A stretch of 64,000 nt of DNA from Prevotella sp. (GTDB lineage: Bacteria; Bacteroidota; Bacteroidia; Bacteroidales; Bacteroidaceae): NCBI GenBank assembly GCA_022773395.1, contig JALFBL010000024.1:1-64000 (forward strand), in the 5' to 3' direction. Under the pieces are notes generated by a model that was given only the letters and a program-made list of their open reading frames with translations, was not told the origin of the DNA and did no database searches. Below, piece by piece: positions 38,716 to 47,927 of this stretch (the first letter of the stretch is position 1; each line of letters opens with the position of its first letter). The position numbers were made by a program, and so were the translations under genes.

Positions 38716-40695
38716 ATGGCGAAAATGAAAAATGTCAGAAATTTAAAACTATTGGAATCATCACTCGCACCCATTGTCTCATTGGTTGCCAACCTTTTCA
38801 TGGTGTACGTGGTTTACATGGTGACACGCATAGTGTTTCTCGTGGAAAACTACAGGCTGTTTTCAGAACATTTGGTTCACGGGCATCTTCCCGAAATGTT
38901 CTGGGCGGGGATAAAGTTCGACTCTTCTGCCATTGCCTACACCAATGCATTGTACATCGTGATGATGCTGTTCCCCCTGTTCTTGAAGGAGACTCTCACT
39001 TATCACAAAGTGTGCAAATACGTGTTTGTGGCAATCAATGCCCTTGCGCTGATTGTCAATCTGGCGGATTCGGTGTATTTTCCCTATACCAAGCAGCGCA
39101 CCACCACTTCTGTTTTCAAGGAGTTCAGCAACGAAGACAATCTTGGAGGAATCTTCTTGAACGAAGCCGTTGGACACTGGTACCTTATTTTGGTGGCGGC
39201 ATTCCTTATTTACTGTCTATGGAAACTCTATTTGATGCCCAACCCTGAAGCCAAAAGGTTGGACACGTTGAAAGAACGCATCAAATATACCATTATCATG
39301 GTGGCGGCTCTATTGGCTGCCATACCGTGGACCGTTGGCGCTTGCCGCGGCGGATTGGGAACCGACCGCCCCATCACCATCAGCAATGCCAACGAGTTTG
39401 TTGACCATCCCGTGGAATGTGCTTTGGTGCTGAACACGCCTTTCTCGCTCATTCGCACAATTGGAAAGAGCGTATTTACAGTGCCCCCCTACTTCACGCA
39501 AGAACAACTGGACAAGGTGTTCAAGCCTATCCATCAGCCGGTGAAACGCGATTCGGTGATGAAGAAGAACGTGGTGATACTGATTGTGGAGAGTTTCGGA
39601 AGGGAGTATATCGGTGCGTTCAACAAAGAACTGGAAGGGGGAAAGTACAAGGGATTTACACCCAACATGGACAGCATCATTGCCCAAAGTCTCGTGTTCC
39701 GCCATTCTTTCTGCAACGGGCGCAAGAGTATCGATGCCATGCCCTCGATATTGTGCGGCATTCCGATGTTTGTAGAACCATTCATCCTCACGCCGGCATC
39801 CATGAACGACTACACGGGAATGGGAAATATATTTAATAGGAAAGGATATGAAACGGCGTTTTTCCACGGTGCCGAAAGGGGCAGCATGGGATTTCTCGCC
39901 TTTTCCAAAAAGATAGGCTACAAAAACTATTACGGATGGGAAGACTATGCGGCCGACAAGCGTTTTGGCGGCGACAAGGATTACGACGGGCACTGGGGCA
40001 TCTGGGACGAGCCTTTCATGCAGTATTCCTGCGCCAAGATGAGCGAAATGCGCCAACCGTTCATGACCACCATCTTCACCGTGTCGTCGCACCATCCGTT
40101 CAGGATTCCCGACAAGTACAAGAACCGGTTCCGCGGCGGAAAGCTGCCCATCCACAAGTGCATCCAATACACCGACATGGCCATCGGCAAGTTCTTTGCC
40201 AAGGCAAGAACACAGTCGTGGTTCAAGAACACGCTCTTCGTGGTATTTTCCGACCACACGAACATGAGTTGCCATCCCGAATACAAGAGCGACATCGGCC
40301 TGTTCAGTTCACCCGTCATCTTCTATGATCCCAGCGGCGACATCCAGCCGGGTGTCAGCAACGCCATTGCCCAGCAGATCGACCTGTTGCCCACGCTGCT
40401 GGGAATGTTGGGCTACGACCAGCCCTACCTTTCTTTCGGCTGCGACCTGATGGCAACGCCAACGGAGAAGACATACGCCGTGAACTATCTCAACGGCATC
40501 TATCAATATGTGAAATACGGCCATGTGCTCCAATTTGACGGTGAAAAGACCAAAGCGGTCTATTCCTTGGAAGACAGGACGATGAAGCGAAACCTCATCG
40601 GAAAGGTTCCACGGCAGAAACAGATGGAAAACGAACTGAAAGCCATTATCCAGCAATATATGTACAGGATGACGAACAACAAGCTGAAACCGTAA
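38716..40695 (+). CDS. LTA synthase/sulfatase family membrane protein
   Basis: Five N-terminal TM segments; KKNVVILIVESFGREYIG, FCNGRKSIDAMPSIL, FSDHTNMSCHPEY sulfatase-fold motifs. Confidence 0.88.
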   Translation: MAKMKNVRNLKLLESSLAPIVSLVANLFMVYVVYMVTRIVFLVENYRLFSEHLVHGHLPEMFWAGIKFDSSAIAYTNALYIVMMLFPLFLKETLTYHKVCKYVFVAINALALIVNLADSVYFPYTKQRTTTSVFKEFSNEDNLGGIFLNEAVGHWYLILVAAFLIYCLWKLYLMPNPEAKRLDTLKERIKYTIIMVAALLAAIPWTVGACRGGLGTDRPITISNANEFVDHPVECALVLNTPFSLIRTIGKSVFTVPPYFTQEQLDKVFKPIHQPVKRDSVMKKNVVILIVESFGREYIGAFNKELEGGKYKGFTPNMDSIIAQSLVFRHSFCNGRKSIDAMPSILCGIPMFVEPFILTPASMNDYTGMGNIFNRKGYETAFFHGAERGSMGFLAFSKKIGYKNYYGWEDYAADKRFGGDKDYDGHWGIWDEPFMQYSCAKMSEMRQPFMTTIFTVSSHHPFRIPDKYKNRFRGGKLPIHKCIQYTDMAIGKFFAKARTQSWFKNTLFVVFSDHTNMSCHPEYKSDIGLFSSPVIFYDPSGDIQPGVSNAIAQQIDLLPTLLGMLGYDQPYLSFGCDLMATPTEKTYAVNYLNGIYQYVKYGHVLQFDGEKTKAVYSLEDRTMKRNLIGKVPRQKQMENELKAIIQQYMYRMTNNKLKP

Positions 40696-40716
40696 TGCTC
40701 CCAATAAAAAAGAAAG

Positions 40717-41676
40717 ATGAAAGTGCTCTATCACCTTATTCACGCACTGTGGTATATGTTTTCGCTCTTGCCACTCGCTGTACTTTATGTACTGGCGGAC
40801 GTGCTGTATTTCTTAGTGGCTCACATCGTGAAATACAGGGGTAAGGTGATAAAGAAAAATATCAGGGAGGCTTTTCCTGAAATGACAGAGGCGGAACACT
40901 GCAAGATAGAGAAAGATTTCTACCACTATTTCTGCGACTATCTTGTGGAAACCGTCAAGTTGATGACCATGAGCGAGAAGCAATTGCGCCGCAGGATGGT
41001 GTTCGAGGGAACGGAAATGCTTGAGGAGATGGTGTACAAGGGCAGATCTGTCGGCATTTACCTCGGGCATTACGGCAACTGGGAATGGATCACTTCCCTG
41101 CCCCATTGGGTGAGCGACAAAGCACTCTGCGCCCAGATTTATCATCCGCTGGAAAACAAGACTTTCGACAATTTGTTCCGCCACGTGCGCGAACGGCAAG
41201 GAGCAGTGTGCATACCCATGACCGAAGTGCTGCGCCGCATCGTCAAATACAAGAAACAAGGGCAGCCGTTCATCATGGGTTATATCTCAGACCAAGCACC
41301 CATGTGGTTCAACATACACCATTGGGTGAATTTCTTGCATCATGACACACCAGTGTTCACAGGGTCGGAACGCATCATGCGCTCCACAGGTCAGGCCGTA
41401 TTCTATGGCGATGTGATCAGGGTGAAGCGCGGATATTACAAGTGCGTGATGCACCCCATCAATCTGCATCCCGAAGACACGAAGGAATGGGAACTCACCG
41501 ACATCTACTTCCAAAAGCTGGAACAAACCATTCGCCGCCATCCGGGACTGTATTTGTGGAGCCACAACCGCTGGAAACGCACGCACGAAGAGTTCAACCT
41601 CCGTTATGACAAGGAGACAGGAAGAGTGAGCATGGAAAATCTGGAAGACCTGAAAAGACGCAAGGGCATTCAATAA
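40717..41676 (+). CDS. Lipid A acyltransferase family protein (LpxL/HtrB-like)
   Basis: VIKKNIREAFPEMTEAE, YLGHYGNWEWITSL (HxxxxWE-type motif), IYHPLENKTFDNLFRHVRERQG, GYISDQAPM. Confidence 0.9.
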   Translation: MKVLYHLIHALWYMFSLLPLAVLYVLADVLYFLVAHIVKYRGKVIKKNIREAFPEMTEAEHCKIEKDFYHYFCDYLVETVKLMTMSEKQLRRRMVFEGTEMLEEMVYKGRSVGIYLGHYGNWEWITSLPHWVSDKALCAQIYHPLENKTFDNLFRHVRERQGAVCIPMTEVLRRIVKYKKQGQPFIMGYISDQAPMWFNIHHWVNFLHHDTPVFTGSERIMRSTGQAVFYGDVIRVKRGYYKCVMHPINLHPEDTKEWELTDIYFQKLEQTIRRHPGLYLWSHNRWKRTHEEFNLRYDKETGRVSMENLEDLKRRKGIQ

Positions 41677-41695
41677 TACATGGACTATACATAAG

Positions 41696-42829
41696 ATGAA
41701 AGACATGACAATAGGTTTCGATGCAAAGCGCATTGTGCGCAATGGCACAGGCTTGGGCAGTTACGGGCGGACACTTGTCAACTCGCTGGTTGCCGAGAAC
41801 CAGAATGTACAATGGCGTTTGTATGCTCCCGATGCAGGTCGGGACGATTTGCGGTCACAGGTCATATCCACTCCCCGTCTCAGTTTTGTTTATCCCTCCC
41901 GCGCTTTCTTCAAGTTTCAGAAAGCCCTTTGGCGGTCGCATGGAATCGTGAAAGACTTGAAACGCGACGGAGTGAACATTTACCACGGTTTGACGGGAGA
42001 ATTGCCCAAAGGCCTTCGGCAGGCGGGAATCCGCAGCGTCGTCACCATTCACGACCTCATTTTCATGCGCCATCCAGAGTATTACCATTGGTTGGACGCA
42101 AAGATATATGTCCACAAATTTCATGCTGCCCTAAAAGAAGCCGACAGGATCATCGCCATCAGCGAATGCACCAAACGCGACATACTGTCTTTCGGCCATT
42201 TTCCGGAAAACCGCATCGACGTGATCTATCAGAGTTGCAGCATGCGTTTCCGTCAGCGTGCTGATGATACAGCCAACGAAGCAGTCCGCCGTCTTTATGC
42301 CCTTCCACAAAGATACATTCTGAATGTGGGAACCATCGAGGAGCGAAAAAACATACTGCTGGCAGTAAAAGCCCTGCTGCAATTGCCCAACGATGTTTCG
42401 CTGGTTATCGTTGGCAGGCCTACTTCTTATGCAGACAAAGTGAAACTGTTTGTCCAAGCACATCAGCTTTGCACCCGTGTGAAATTCCTTCACCGCATTC
42501 CCGATGCCCACTTGCCGTCGATTTATCAGCAGGCCGAATGCTTTGTCTATCCTTCTCGCTACGAAGGTTTCGGCATTCCCGTCATCGAAGCCCTGCAAAG
42601 TGGATTGCCGGTAGTGGCTTGCACGGGGTCGTGCTTAGAAGAGGCAGGCGGCCCCGACTGTCTCTATGTGCATCCCGACGACGTGGAGGGCATGGCATCG
42701 GCTCTCCGCCAGAGGCTTCGCGGGGCAGAAGGAAGAGAAAAAAGCATTGTCATGAGCCGTGAATACATCCGGCGCTTTGAAACTGCAAACGTGGCAAAAC
42801 AAGTGATGCAAGTGTACCGGCGTTTGTAA
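41696..42829 (+). CDS. Glycosyltransferase family 4 protein
   Basis: NIYHGLTGELP, ISECTKRDIL, RYILNVGTIEERKNILLAV, FVYPSRYEGFGIPVIEALQSGLPVVAC. Confidence 0.93.
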   Translation: MKDMTIGFDAKRIVRNGTGLGSYGRTLVNSLVAENQNVQWRLYAPDAGRDDLRSQVISTPRLSFVYPSRAFFKFQKALWRSHGIVKDLKRDGVNIYHGLTGELPKGLRQAGIRSVVTIHDLIFMRHPEYYHWLDAKIYVHKFHAALKEADRIIAISECTKRDILSFGHFPENRIDVIYQSCSMRFRQRADDTANEAVRRLYALPQRYILNVGTIEERKNILLAVKALLQLPNDVSLVIVGRPTSYADKVKLFVQAHQLCTRVKFLHRIPDAHLPSIYQQAECFVYPSRYEGFGIPVIEALQSGLPVVACTGSCLEEAGGPDCLYVHPDDVEGMASALRQRLRGAEGREKSIVMSREYIRRFETANVAKQVMQVYRRL

Positions 42830-42843
42830 AAAAAACAGAACCG

Positions 42844-44004
42844 ATGAAAGTATTATACGATTATCAGACCTTTTATATCCAGCAATTTGGGGGAGTGTCG
42901 AACTGCTTTGCCCATCTCATTGAAAATCTGCCGGCACACATCACACCGGAAATTGCAGTGAGGGAAAGCGACAACATTCATCTTCTGCGCAAACGTCTGG
43001 TAGAGGAACTTCGTCCCTGCGGATGCACAAAAAACAACTTTATCTGCCAGAGAAAGTTCCCGTTGAAAGGCGATTTGTTCAAAGTCTTTTCCAGTATCAT
43101 GCCCCAAAAAACATCGTTGGGCATCAACAAGCAATATGCCATACAACAATTGGAGAAAGGCCACTACGACGTTTTCCATCCCACTTTCTATGAAATGTAT
43201 TTCTTGAAACATCTCCATGGAAAACCATTCGTGCTGACCATCCACGACATGATTCCCGAATTGTATTTCAAGAAAAGCGATATGCAGATTTCCCGCAAAC
43301 GGGAACTGGTGAAACACGCTGCCCATATTGTGGCCGTTTCGGAAAACACCAAGCGCGACATCGTCAACATGCTGCAGGTTCCCGAAGAAAAAATCACGGT
43401 GGTTTATCACGGTGCTCCAGAGGATGTGGCCTACAGCGAAACGCCCATCTTCGATTTCAGGTACCTGCTTTACGTAGGACATCGGGGCACTTACAAGAAT
43501 TTCATGCCGATGGTTCGTGCCCTGCAGCCGTTCATGCAACGACACGAAGACCTGAAGTTGGTGTGTACCGAAGCTCCTTTCACCAAAGAAGAACAGAAGT
43601 TGTTCCAAGACTTGGAGTTGTCAGGTCGCTTTGTTCACATCCAAGCCAGCGATGAACAGGTGCTCACCCTCTATCGTCACGCACAGTGTTTTATCTTTCC
43701 ATCTCTCTACGAAGGCTTTGGCATCCCCATCTTGGAAGCCTACAAGGCAGGCTGTCCCGTGGTGCTGAACCGACGAAGCTGTTTTCCTGAGATTGCAGGT
43801 GACGCTGCCGTTTATTTCGAGATGGACGACTCGGAATCCAACCTGGACGAACAGCTGGAACGCCTTCTCTCCGATGTTGGGGAAAGAAAAGCGTTGCTTG
43901 AAAGGCAGAGCCACCGTCTTGCACAATATTCCTGGAAAAAGGCAGCGGCCCAACTGGGCAATGTTTATGAAAAAGTGAAGAACCATGACGTGCACTACAC
44001 CTAA
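42844..44004 (+). CDS. Glycosyltransferase family 4 protein
   Basis: VAVSENTKRDIV, YLLYVGHRGTYKNF, FIFPSLYEGFGIPILEAYKAGCPVVLNRRSCFPEIAGDAAVYF. Confidence 0.93.
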   Translation: MKVLYDYQTFYIQQFGGVSNCFAHLIENLPAHITPEIAVRESDNIHLLRKRLVEELRPCGCTKNNFICQRKFPLKGDLFKVFSSIMPQKTSLGINKQYAIQQLEKGHYDVFHPTFYEMYFLKHLHGKPFVLTIHDMIPELYFKKSDMQISRKRELVKHAAHIVAVSENTKRDIVNMLQVPEEKITVVYHGAPEDVAYSETPIFDFRYLLYVGHRGTYKNFMPMVRALQPFMQRHEDLKLVCTEAPFTKEEQKLFQDLELSGRFVHIQASDEQVLTLYRHAQCFIFPSLYEGFGIPILEAYKAGCPVVLNRRSCFPEIAGDAAVYFEMDDSESNLDEQLERLLSDVGERKALLERQSHRLAQYSWKKAAAQLGNVYEKVKNHDVHYT

Positions 44005-44701
44005 AGTCACCATCGTCACCGTATGCAGAAATGCGGTGGAATCCTTGCGGAAAACCATGCAAAGCGTTGAACATCAAACCTACAAGGAGATGGAGTATAT
44101 CGTTGTAGATGGTGCATCTACCGATGGAACACTGCAGTTTCTGGCGCACTATCAAGGCAGGCTCACCCGCTGGATTTCCGAGCACGACCAAGGCATCTAC
44201 GATGCCATGAACAAAGCCATAAGAATGGCAACCGGGGAATGGGTGATTTTCCTCAACGCCGGCGATACTTTTGTTTCGGCCGATATACTCACCCGCATCT
44301 TCAGTCGGCCACGCCACGCTGATGTGATTTATGGAGATGTGGTGAAGGGCGGACGCATCAAACGGGCAACACCTCCCCATAACGCCCACCGCATGTATTT
44401 TTGCCATCAAAGTTGCCTGACGCATATTTCCTGCCTCCGGGAATATCCTTTCGACACAGCGCATGCAATGTCTGCCGACCTCAAGTTGTACAAGCAGCTT
44501 TTCAAGGCTCGCAAATCCTTTCTGCAACTCCCTTTGGCCATTGCCCATTTCGACACGACAGGTGTATCGAACACCAGCCGCTCCAAAGGATTGCGTGACA
44601 ATATACAAGTAGTACGGGAAATCGACGGTCTGATGGACCAACTCCGCTTTCTGCCCCGTCTCTATTTTGTGTATTGGTTATGCAAATTAAGAAACAAATA
44701 A
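43985..44701 (+). CDS. Glycosyltransferase family 2 protein
   Basis: KVTIVTVCRNAVESLRKTMQSVEHQTYKEMEYIVVDGASTDGTLQFL; overlaps the preceding gene by 20 nt. Confidence 0.93.
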   Translation: MTCTTPKVTIVTVCRNAVESLRKTMQSVEHQTYKEMEYIVVDGASTDGTLQFLAHYQGRLTRWISEHDQGIYDAMNKAIRMATGEWVIFLNAGDTFVSADILTRIFSRPRHADVIYGDVVKGGRIKRATPPHNAHRMYFCHQSCLTHISCLREYPFDTAHAMSADLKLYKQLFKARKSFLQLPLAIAHFDTTGVSNTSRSKGLRDNIQVVREIDGLMDQLRFLPRLYFVYWLCKLRNK

Positions 44702-44720
44702 ATCATCAAAACAACAAACC

Positions 44721-45488
44721 ATGATTCCTAGAACAATACATTATGTATGGTTGAGCAAAGACCCCTTCCCCTCCAAGATCAAGAAATGCATGAACACCTG
44801 GAAGAAAGTCATGCCCGAATACAAAATAAAGCGTTGGAGCACGGATAACTTCGATATCGGCACTGCCCCCTATTATGTCCAAGAGGCTTACAGACAGCGA
44901 AAATGGGCATTTGCAGCCGATTATATCAGAATGTATGCCTTGTATCATGAAGGAGGAATATACTTGGATGCAGATGTGAAGGTGCTGAAACCGTTTGATG
45001 ATTTTCTGAACCACCATTTTTTCACATCTTTGGAATACCATCCCTCCCAGATAGAAATGACGGGAGCCATGGACATGATAGATGCCAAAGGCAATCGTTT
45101 GAAAGACGGCTACGTGTCAGGCATACAAATTCAAGCGGCCGTCATGGGATCGGAACCCCAGTGCCCTTTCGTAAAAGATGTGCTGGACGACTATGAACGC
45201 CGAACTTTCGAAATGCCAAACGGTCCCAAAGGGTCGGGAGTCATCGCTCCATTCGTCTATGCAAGAATCATGGAAAAGTATGGTTTCAAATACAAAGACA
45301 CTGATCAGCTTTTGAAAGACAACATCAAAGTCTATCGTTCCGAAATCTTTGCAGGCAACAAACACGAAGCGACGCCTGAAAGTTATGCCATCCACTATTG
45401 TGCCCATAGTTGGACACCCACCTGGAAAGAAAAGTTGATGAAACGTTTCGGAGCACTCCGGCGCATGCTTTCCATGCACACGTTCTGA
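44721..45488 (+). CDS. Glycosyltransferase with DXD sugar-binding motif (GT32/OCH1-like)
   Basis: IPRTIHYVWLSKDPFPSKIKKCMNTWKKVMPEYKIKRW, ALYHEGGIYLDADVKVLKPFDDFL. Confidence 0.9.
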   Translation: MIPRTIHYVWLSKDPFPSKIKKCMNTWKKVMPEYKIKRWSTDNFDIGTAPYYVQEAYRQRKWAFAADYIRMYALYHEGGIYLDADVKVLKPFDDFLNHHFFTSLEYHPSQIEMTGAMDMIDAKGNRLKDGYVSGIQIQAAVMGSEPQCPFVKDVLDDYERRTFEMPNGPKGSGVIAPFVYARIMEKYGFKYKDTDQLLKDNIKVYRSEIFAGNKHEATPESYAIHYCAHSWTPTWKEKLMKRFGALRRMLSMHTF

Positions 45489-45559
45489 AATACAGCATCA
45501 GCCTTTGCAATCCCGTTTTTGTGCAGATGCAGCCCGGTCTGCGGCTCATCCCTCTGTCA

Positions 45560-47731
45560 TCATTGCTTCCCTCCACGTTTAATGCCGGCCTTTGTCGGCA
45601 CTTCGGGACGTTCCACACCACTATCCTCCACAAACCTGCCGATGATGCGGAGGATTTCCTCGCCATAACGTTCCGCACTGCGCTTGCCGAAATAGGGAAT
45701 GGCTATGAGCGAGGGAATGTCGGTCGGAAGATTGTTCACCATGCCGAACAATGCCTTTTGCTGCATAATGGCATAGGCAGGGATGCCCAATTCCCCGCTT
45801 TTCCGTGCGCGCCACTCCCGCAAGAGATTGAACAGTTCTGGGTGCGGAATGTCGTTTGCCACGACAGCCACCTTTCCCACATCAGCTTTTGCGGTCTTTT
45901 TCTTCTTCGCCTTTTTCGGTGCCCCGTCGTCGGTGGCCATGAGCACCGCCTTTTGTTTCCGGGCCAGATAGGTGGCCGGATTGAATCCCTCTTTGGCAAT
46001 TTGCCGCAGAACGGCCGTCTTGATGCCATACGAAAGGTGCAAGTCGGCCAATGCCTCCTGAAACCGCTTGCGGAGGATTTGATTGTCGCTCTCCACCATT
46101 GTCTGCTCCAGCAAACTGCCAAGGATGTCGGTCAGCGCATTCAGGAAATACACCGTGCTGCGGTTCACCCTTTCCACAAATCCTTTTTCGCACAATTGCT
46201 CACTATTCATTTGCACGAACACCATTGTCCATTTGCGCGAAACCTCAATGATTTTGTCTGCCAATTCCTTTCTCGCTTCCTTGTGGGCGGCTGCCAAACG
46301 CGGATAATGGCGGTAGAAATGCTCTTCAAGGATGCGCAGCAGATGACTCTCCTTGCGGTCGATGTCGGAAAAGTCGAACAATTCCTTCAGATGCTCCACA
46401 TGATACCGGTCTTTCAGCAGGGGCAGTTCCGCAATGCTTCTCGCCGCCTCTTCCTCTTCTCGCGCGATGTAGTCGCTCACCCTGCGGTCGCCGAAAATGG
46501 TGGCAGGACGTATGGGCGAGGCCAGCACCATGCCTTGCAATGTCTTGCAGCGGCTCAATGCCACATACACCTGTCCCGCTGCAAACGAGAGGTTGGCGTC
46601 GATGATGGCCCGTTCGAAGGTCAGCCCCTGACTTTTGTGGATGGTGATGGCCCATGCCAGGCGCAGGGGATATTGCACGAAAGTGCCCTGTATGTTGGTC
46701 TTAATCTCTTTGGTCTCGTCGTCCAATTCGTATTTCGCATTCTCCCAAATCTGCGGTTGCACGTCTATCTCCTCGTCTTCGCCTTGGCATTGTACCCAAA
46801 TGTTTGAGCGGCTGATGTGCGTCACCCGCCCAATCCGTCCATTATAATATGCCCCGTCTGGGTCATTCTTCACGAACATTACCTGTGCTCCCTCCTTCAG
46901 TGTGAGTGTCACGTCTGTGGGGTAGGAATATTCGGGGAACGTGCCTTCAATGCGCGCGTCGAATTGAAATTCCTTGGTGGCGAGTTTCCGCAGCCGGCTC
47001 TCGTTGTAACTGTCGGCAAGTCGGTTGTGCGTGGTCAGTCGGATAAATCCGTCCTCCGCCTTGGGCACAAAGTCGGGATGGCACCTGCCGTTCAGTGCGC
47101 TGACATCCTCGGCGGTGGGTTGTCCCTCGCGGATATGGTTCAGAATGTTGAGGAAAACAGGGTCTTGCTGGCGATACACCTGTTTCAGTTCGAGCGTCAC
47201 ATAGCGTGTCCGCTGCAATGCCTTGCTGCCAAAGAAATAGGGCGTGTCGTAGTAGCGGCTCAGTATTTCCTCATCGGCCGGTGTCACCACGGGCGTGAGT
47301 TGCTGCAGGTCACCAATCATCAGCAGCTGCGCACCGCCGAAAGGTTTCCGTGCATCCTTGAACCTCCGCATCACGCTGTCGATGGCATCGAGCAGGTCGC
47401 TGCGCACCATACTTATCTCGTCAATGACCAAGAGGTCGAGCGTGCGGATGATTTTCTTCTTCTCTTTACTGAAATCATAGCGCTGCCTGAATGTGGTTTC
47501 GGGCACGTAAGGCGAAAGAGGGAGCTGGAAAAACGAGTGGATGGTCATGCCGCCCGCATTGATGGCAGCCACACCCGTGGGTGCGACCACAATCATCCGC
47601 TTGGGCGAATGCTGCTGCACGGCCTTCAGAAAAGTGGTCTTTCCCGTTCCAGCCTTTCCCGTCAGGAAAATGCTGATACCTGTGTTTTCAACAAAATCCC
47701 ACGCCAGTTTCAATTCTTCGTTCTGTTCCAT
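45560..47731 (-). CDS. Pif1-like superfamily 1 helicase with C-terminal RecQ-type HTH and HRDC-like domains
   Basis: FLTGKAGTGKTTFLKAV (Walker A), LLVIDEISMVRSDLLD, GGAQLLMIGDLQQLTPV, WAITIHKSQGLTF; C-terminal HTH_40-like and HRDC-like segments. Start set at MEQNEELKLAWDFVE. Confidence 0.85.
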   Translation of the reverse strand: MEQNEELKLAWDFVENTGISIFLTGKAGTGKTTFLKAVQQHSPKRMIVVAPTGVAAINAGGMTIHSFFQLPLSPYVPETTFRQRYDFSKEKKKIIRTLDLLVIDEISMVRSDLLDAIDSVMRRFKDARKPFGGAQLLMIGDLQQLTPVVTPADEEILSRYYDTPYFFGSKALQRTRYVTLELKQVYRQQDPVFLNILNHIREGQPTAEDVSALNGRCHPDFVPKAEDGFIRLTTHNRLADSYNESRLRKLATKEFQFDARIEGTFPEYSYPTDVTLTLKEGAQVMFVKNDPDGAYYNGRIGRVTHISRSNIWVQCQGEDEEIDVQPQIWENAKYELDDETKEIKTNIQGTFVQYPLRLAWAITIHKSQGLTFERAIIDANLSFAAGQVYVALSRCKTLQGMVLASPIRPATIFGDRRVSDYIAREEEEAARSIAELPLLKDRYHVEHLKELFDFSDIDRKESHLLRILEEHFYRHYPRLAAAHKEARKELADKIIEVSRKWTMVFVQMNSEQLCEKGFVERVNRSTVYFLNALTDILGSLLEQTMVESDNQILRKRFQEALADLHLSYGIKTAVLRQIAKEGFNPATYLARKQKAVLMATDDGAPKKAKKKKTAKADVGKVAVVANDIPHPELFNLLREWRARKSGELGIPAYAIMQQKALFGMVNNLPTDIPSLIAIPYFGKRSAERYGEEILRIIGRFVEDSGVERPEVPTKAGIKRGGKQ

Positions 47732-47875
47732 TCTGCCTATAATATAATAAGGTGGCATGTATGCCATTCTGCCACGATTTGTTAATGATGTGCCTTTGCA
47801 GGGAAATCCCGTTCCGTAAAAGAAAGAAGGATTAAAAAAGCACCTCACTGTCTTTTCTAATCCTTCCTGATAGAT

Positions 47876-47920
47876 GGAGATTGGAGGCAGGCGCGTTCAT
47901 CCACACGCCTGAGAATCTCC
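47876..47920 (-). terminator. Terminator-like hairpin after the CoA-transferase gene
   Basis: GGAGATT...CAGGCG...CGCCTG..AATCTCC inverted repeat 8 nt past the stop codon. Confidence 0.55.
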
Positions 47921-47927
47921 TATTGTA

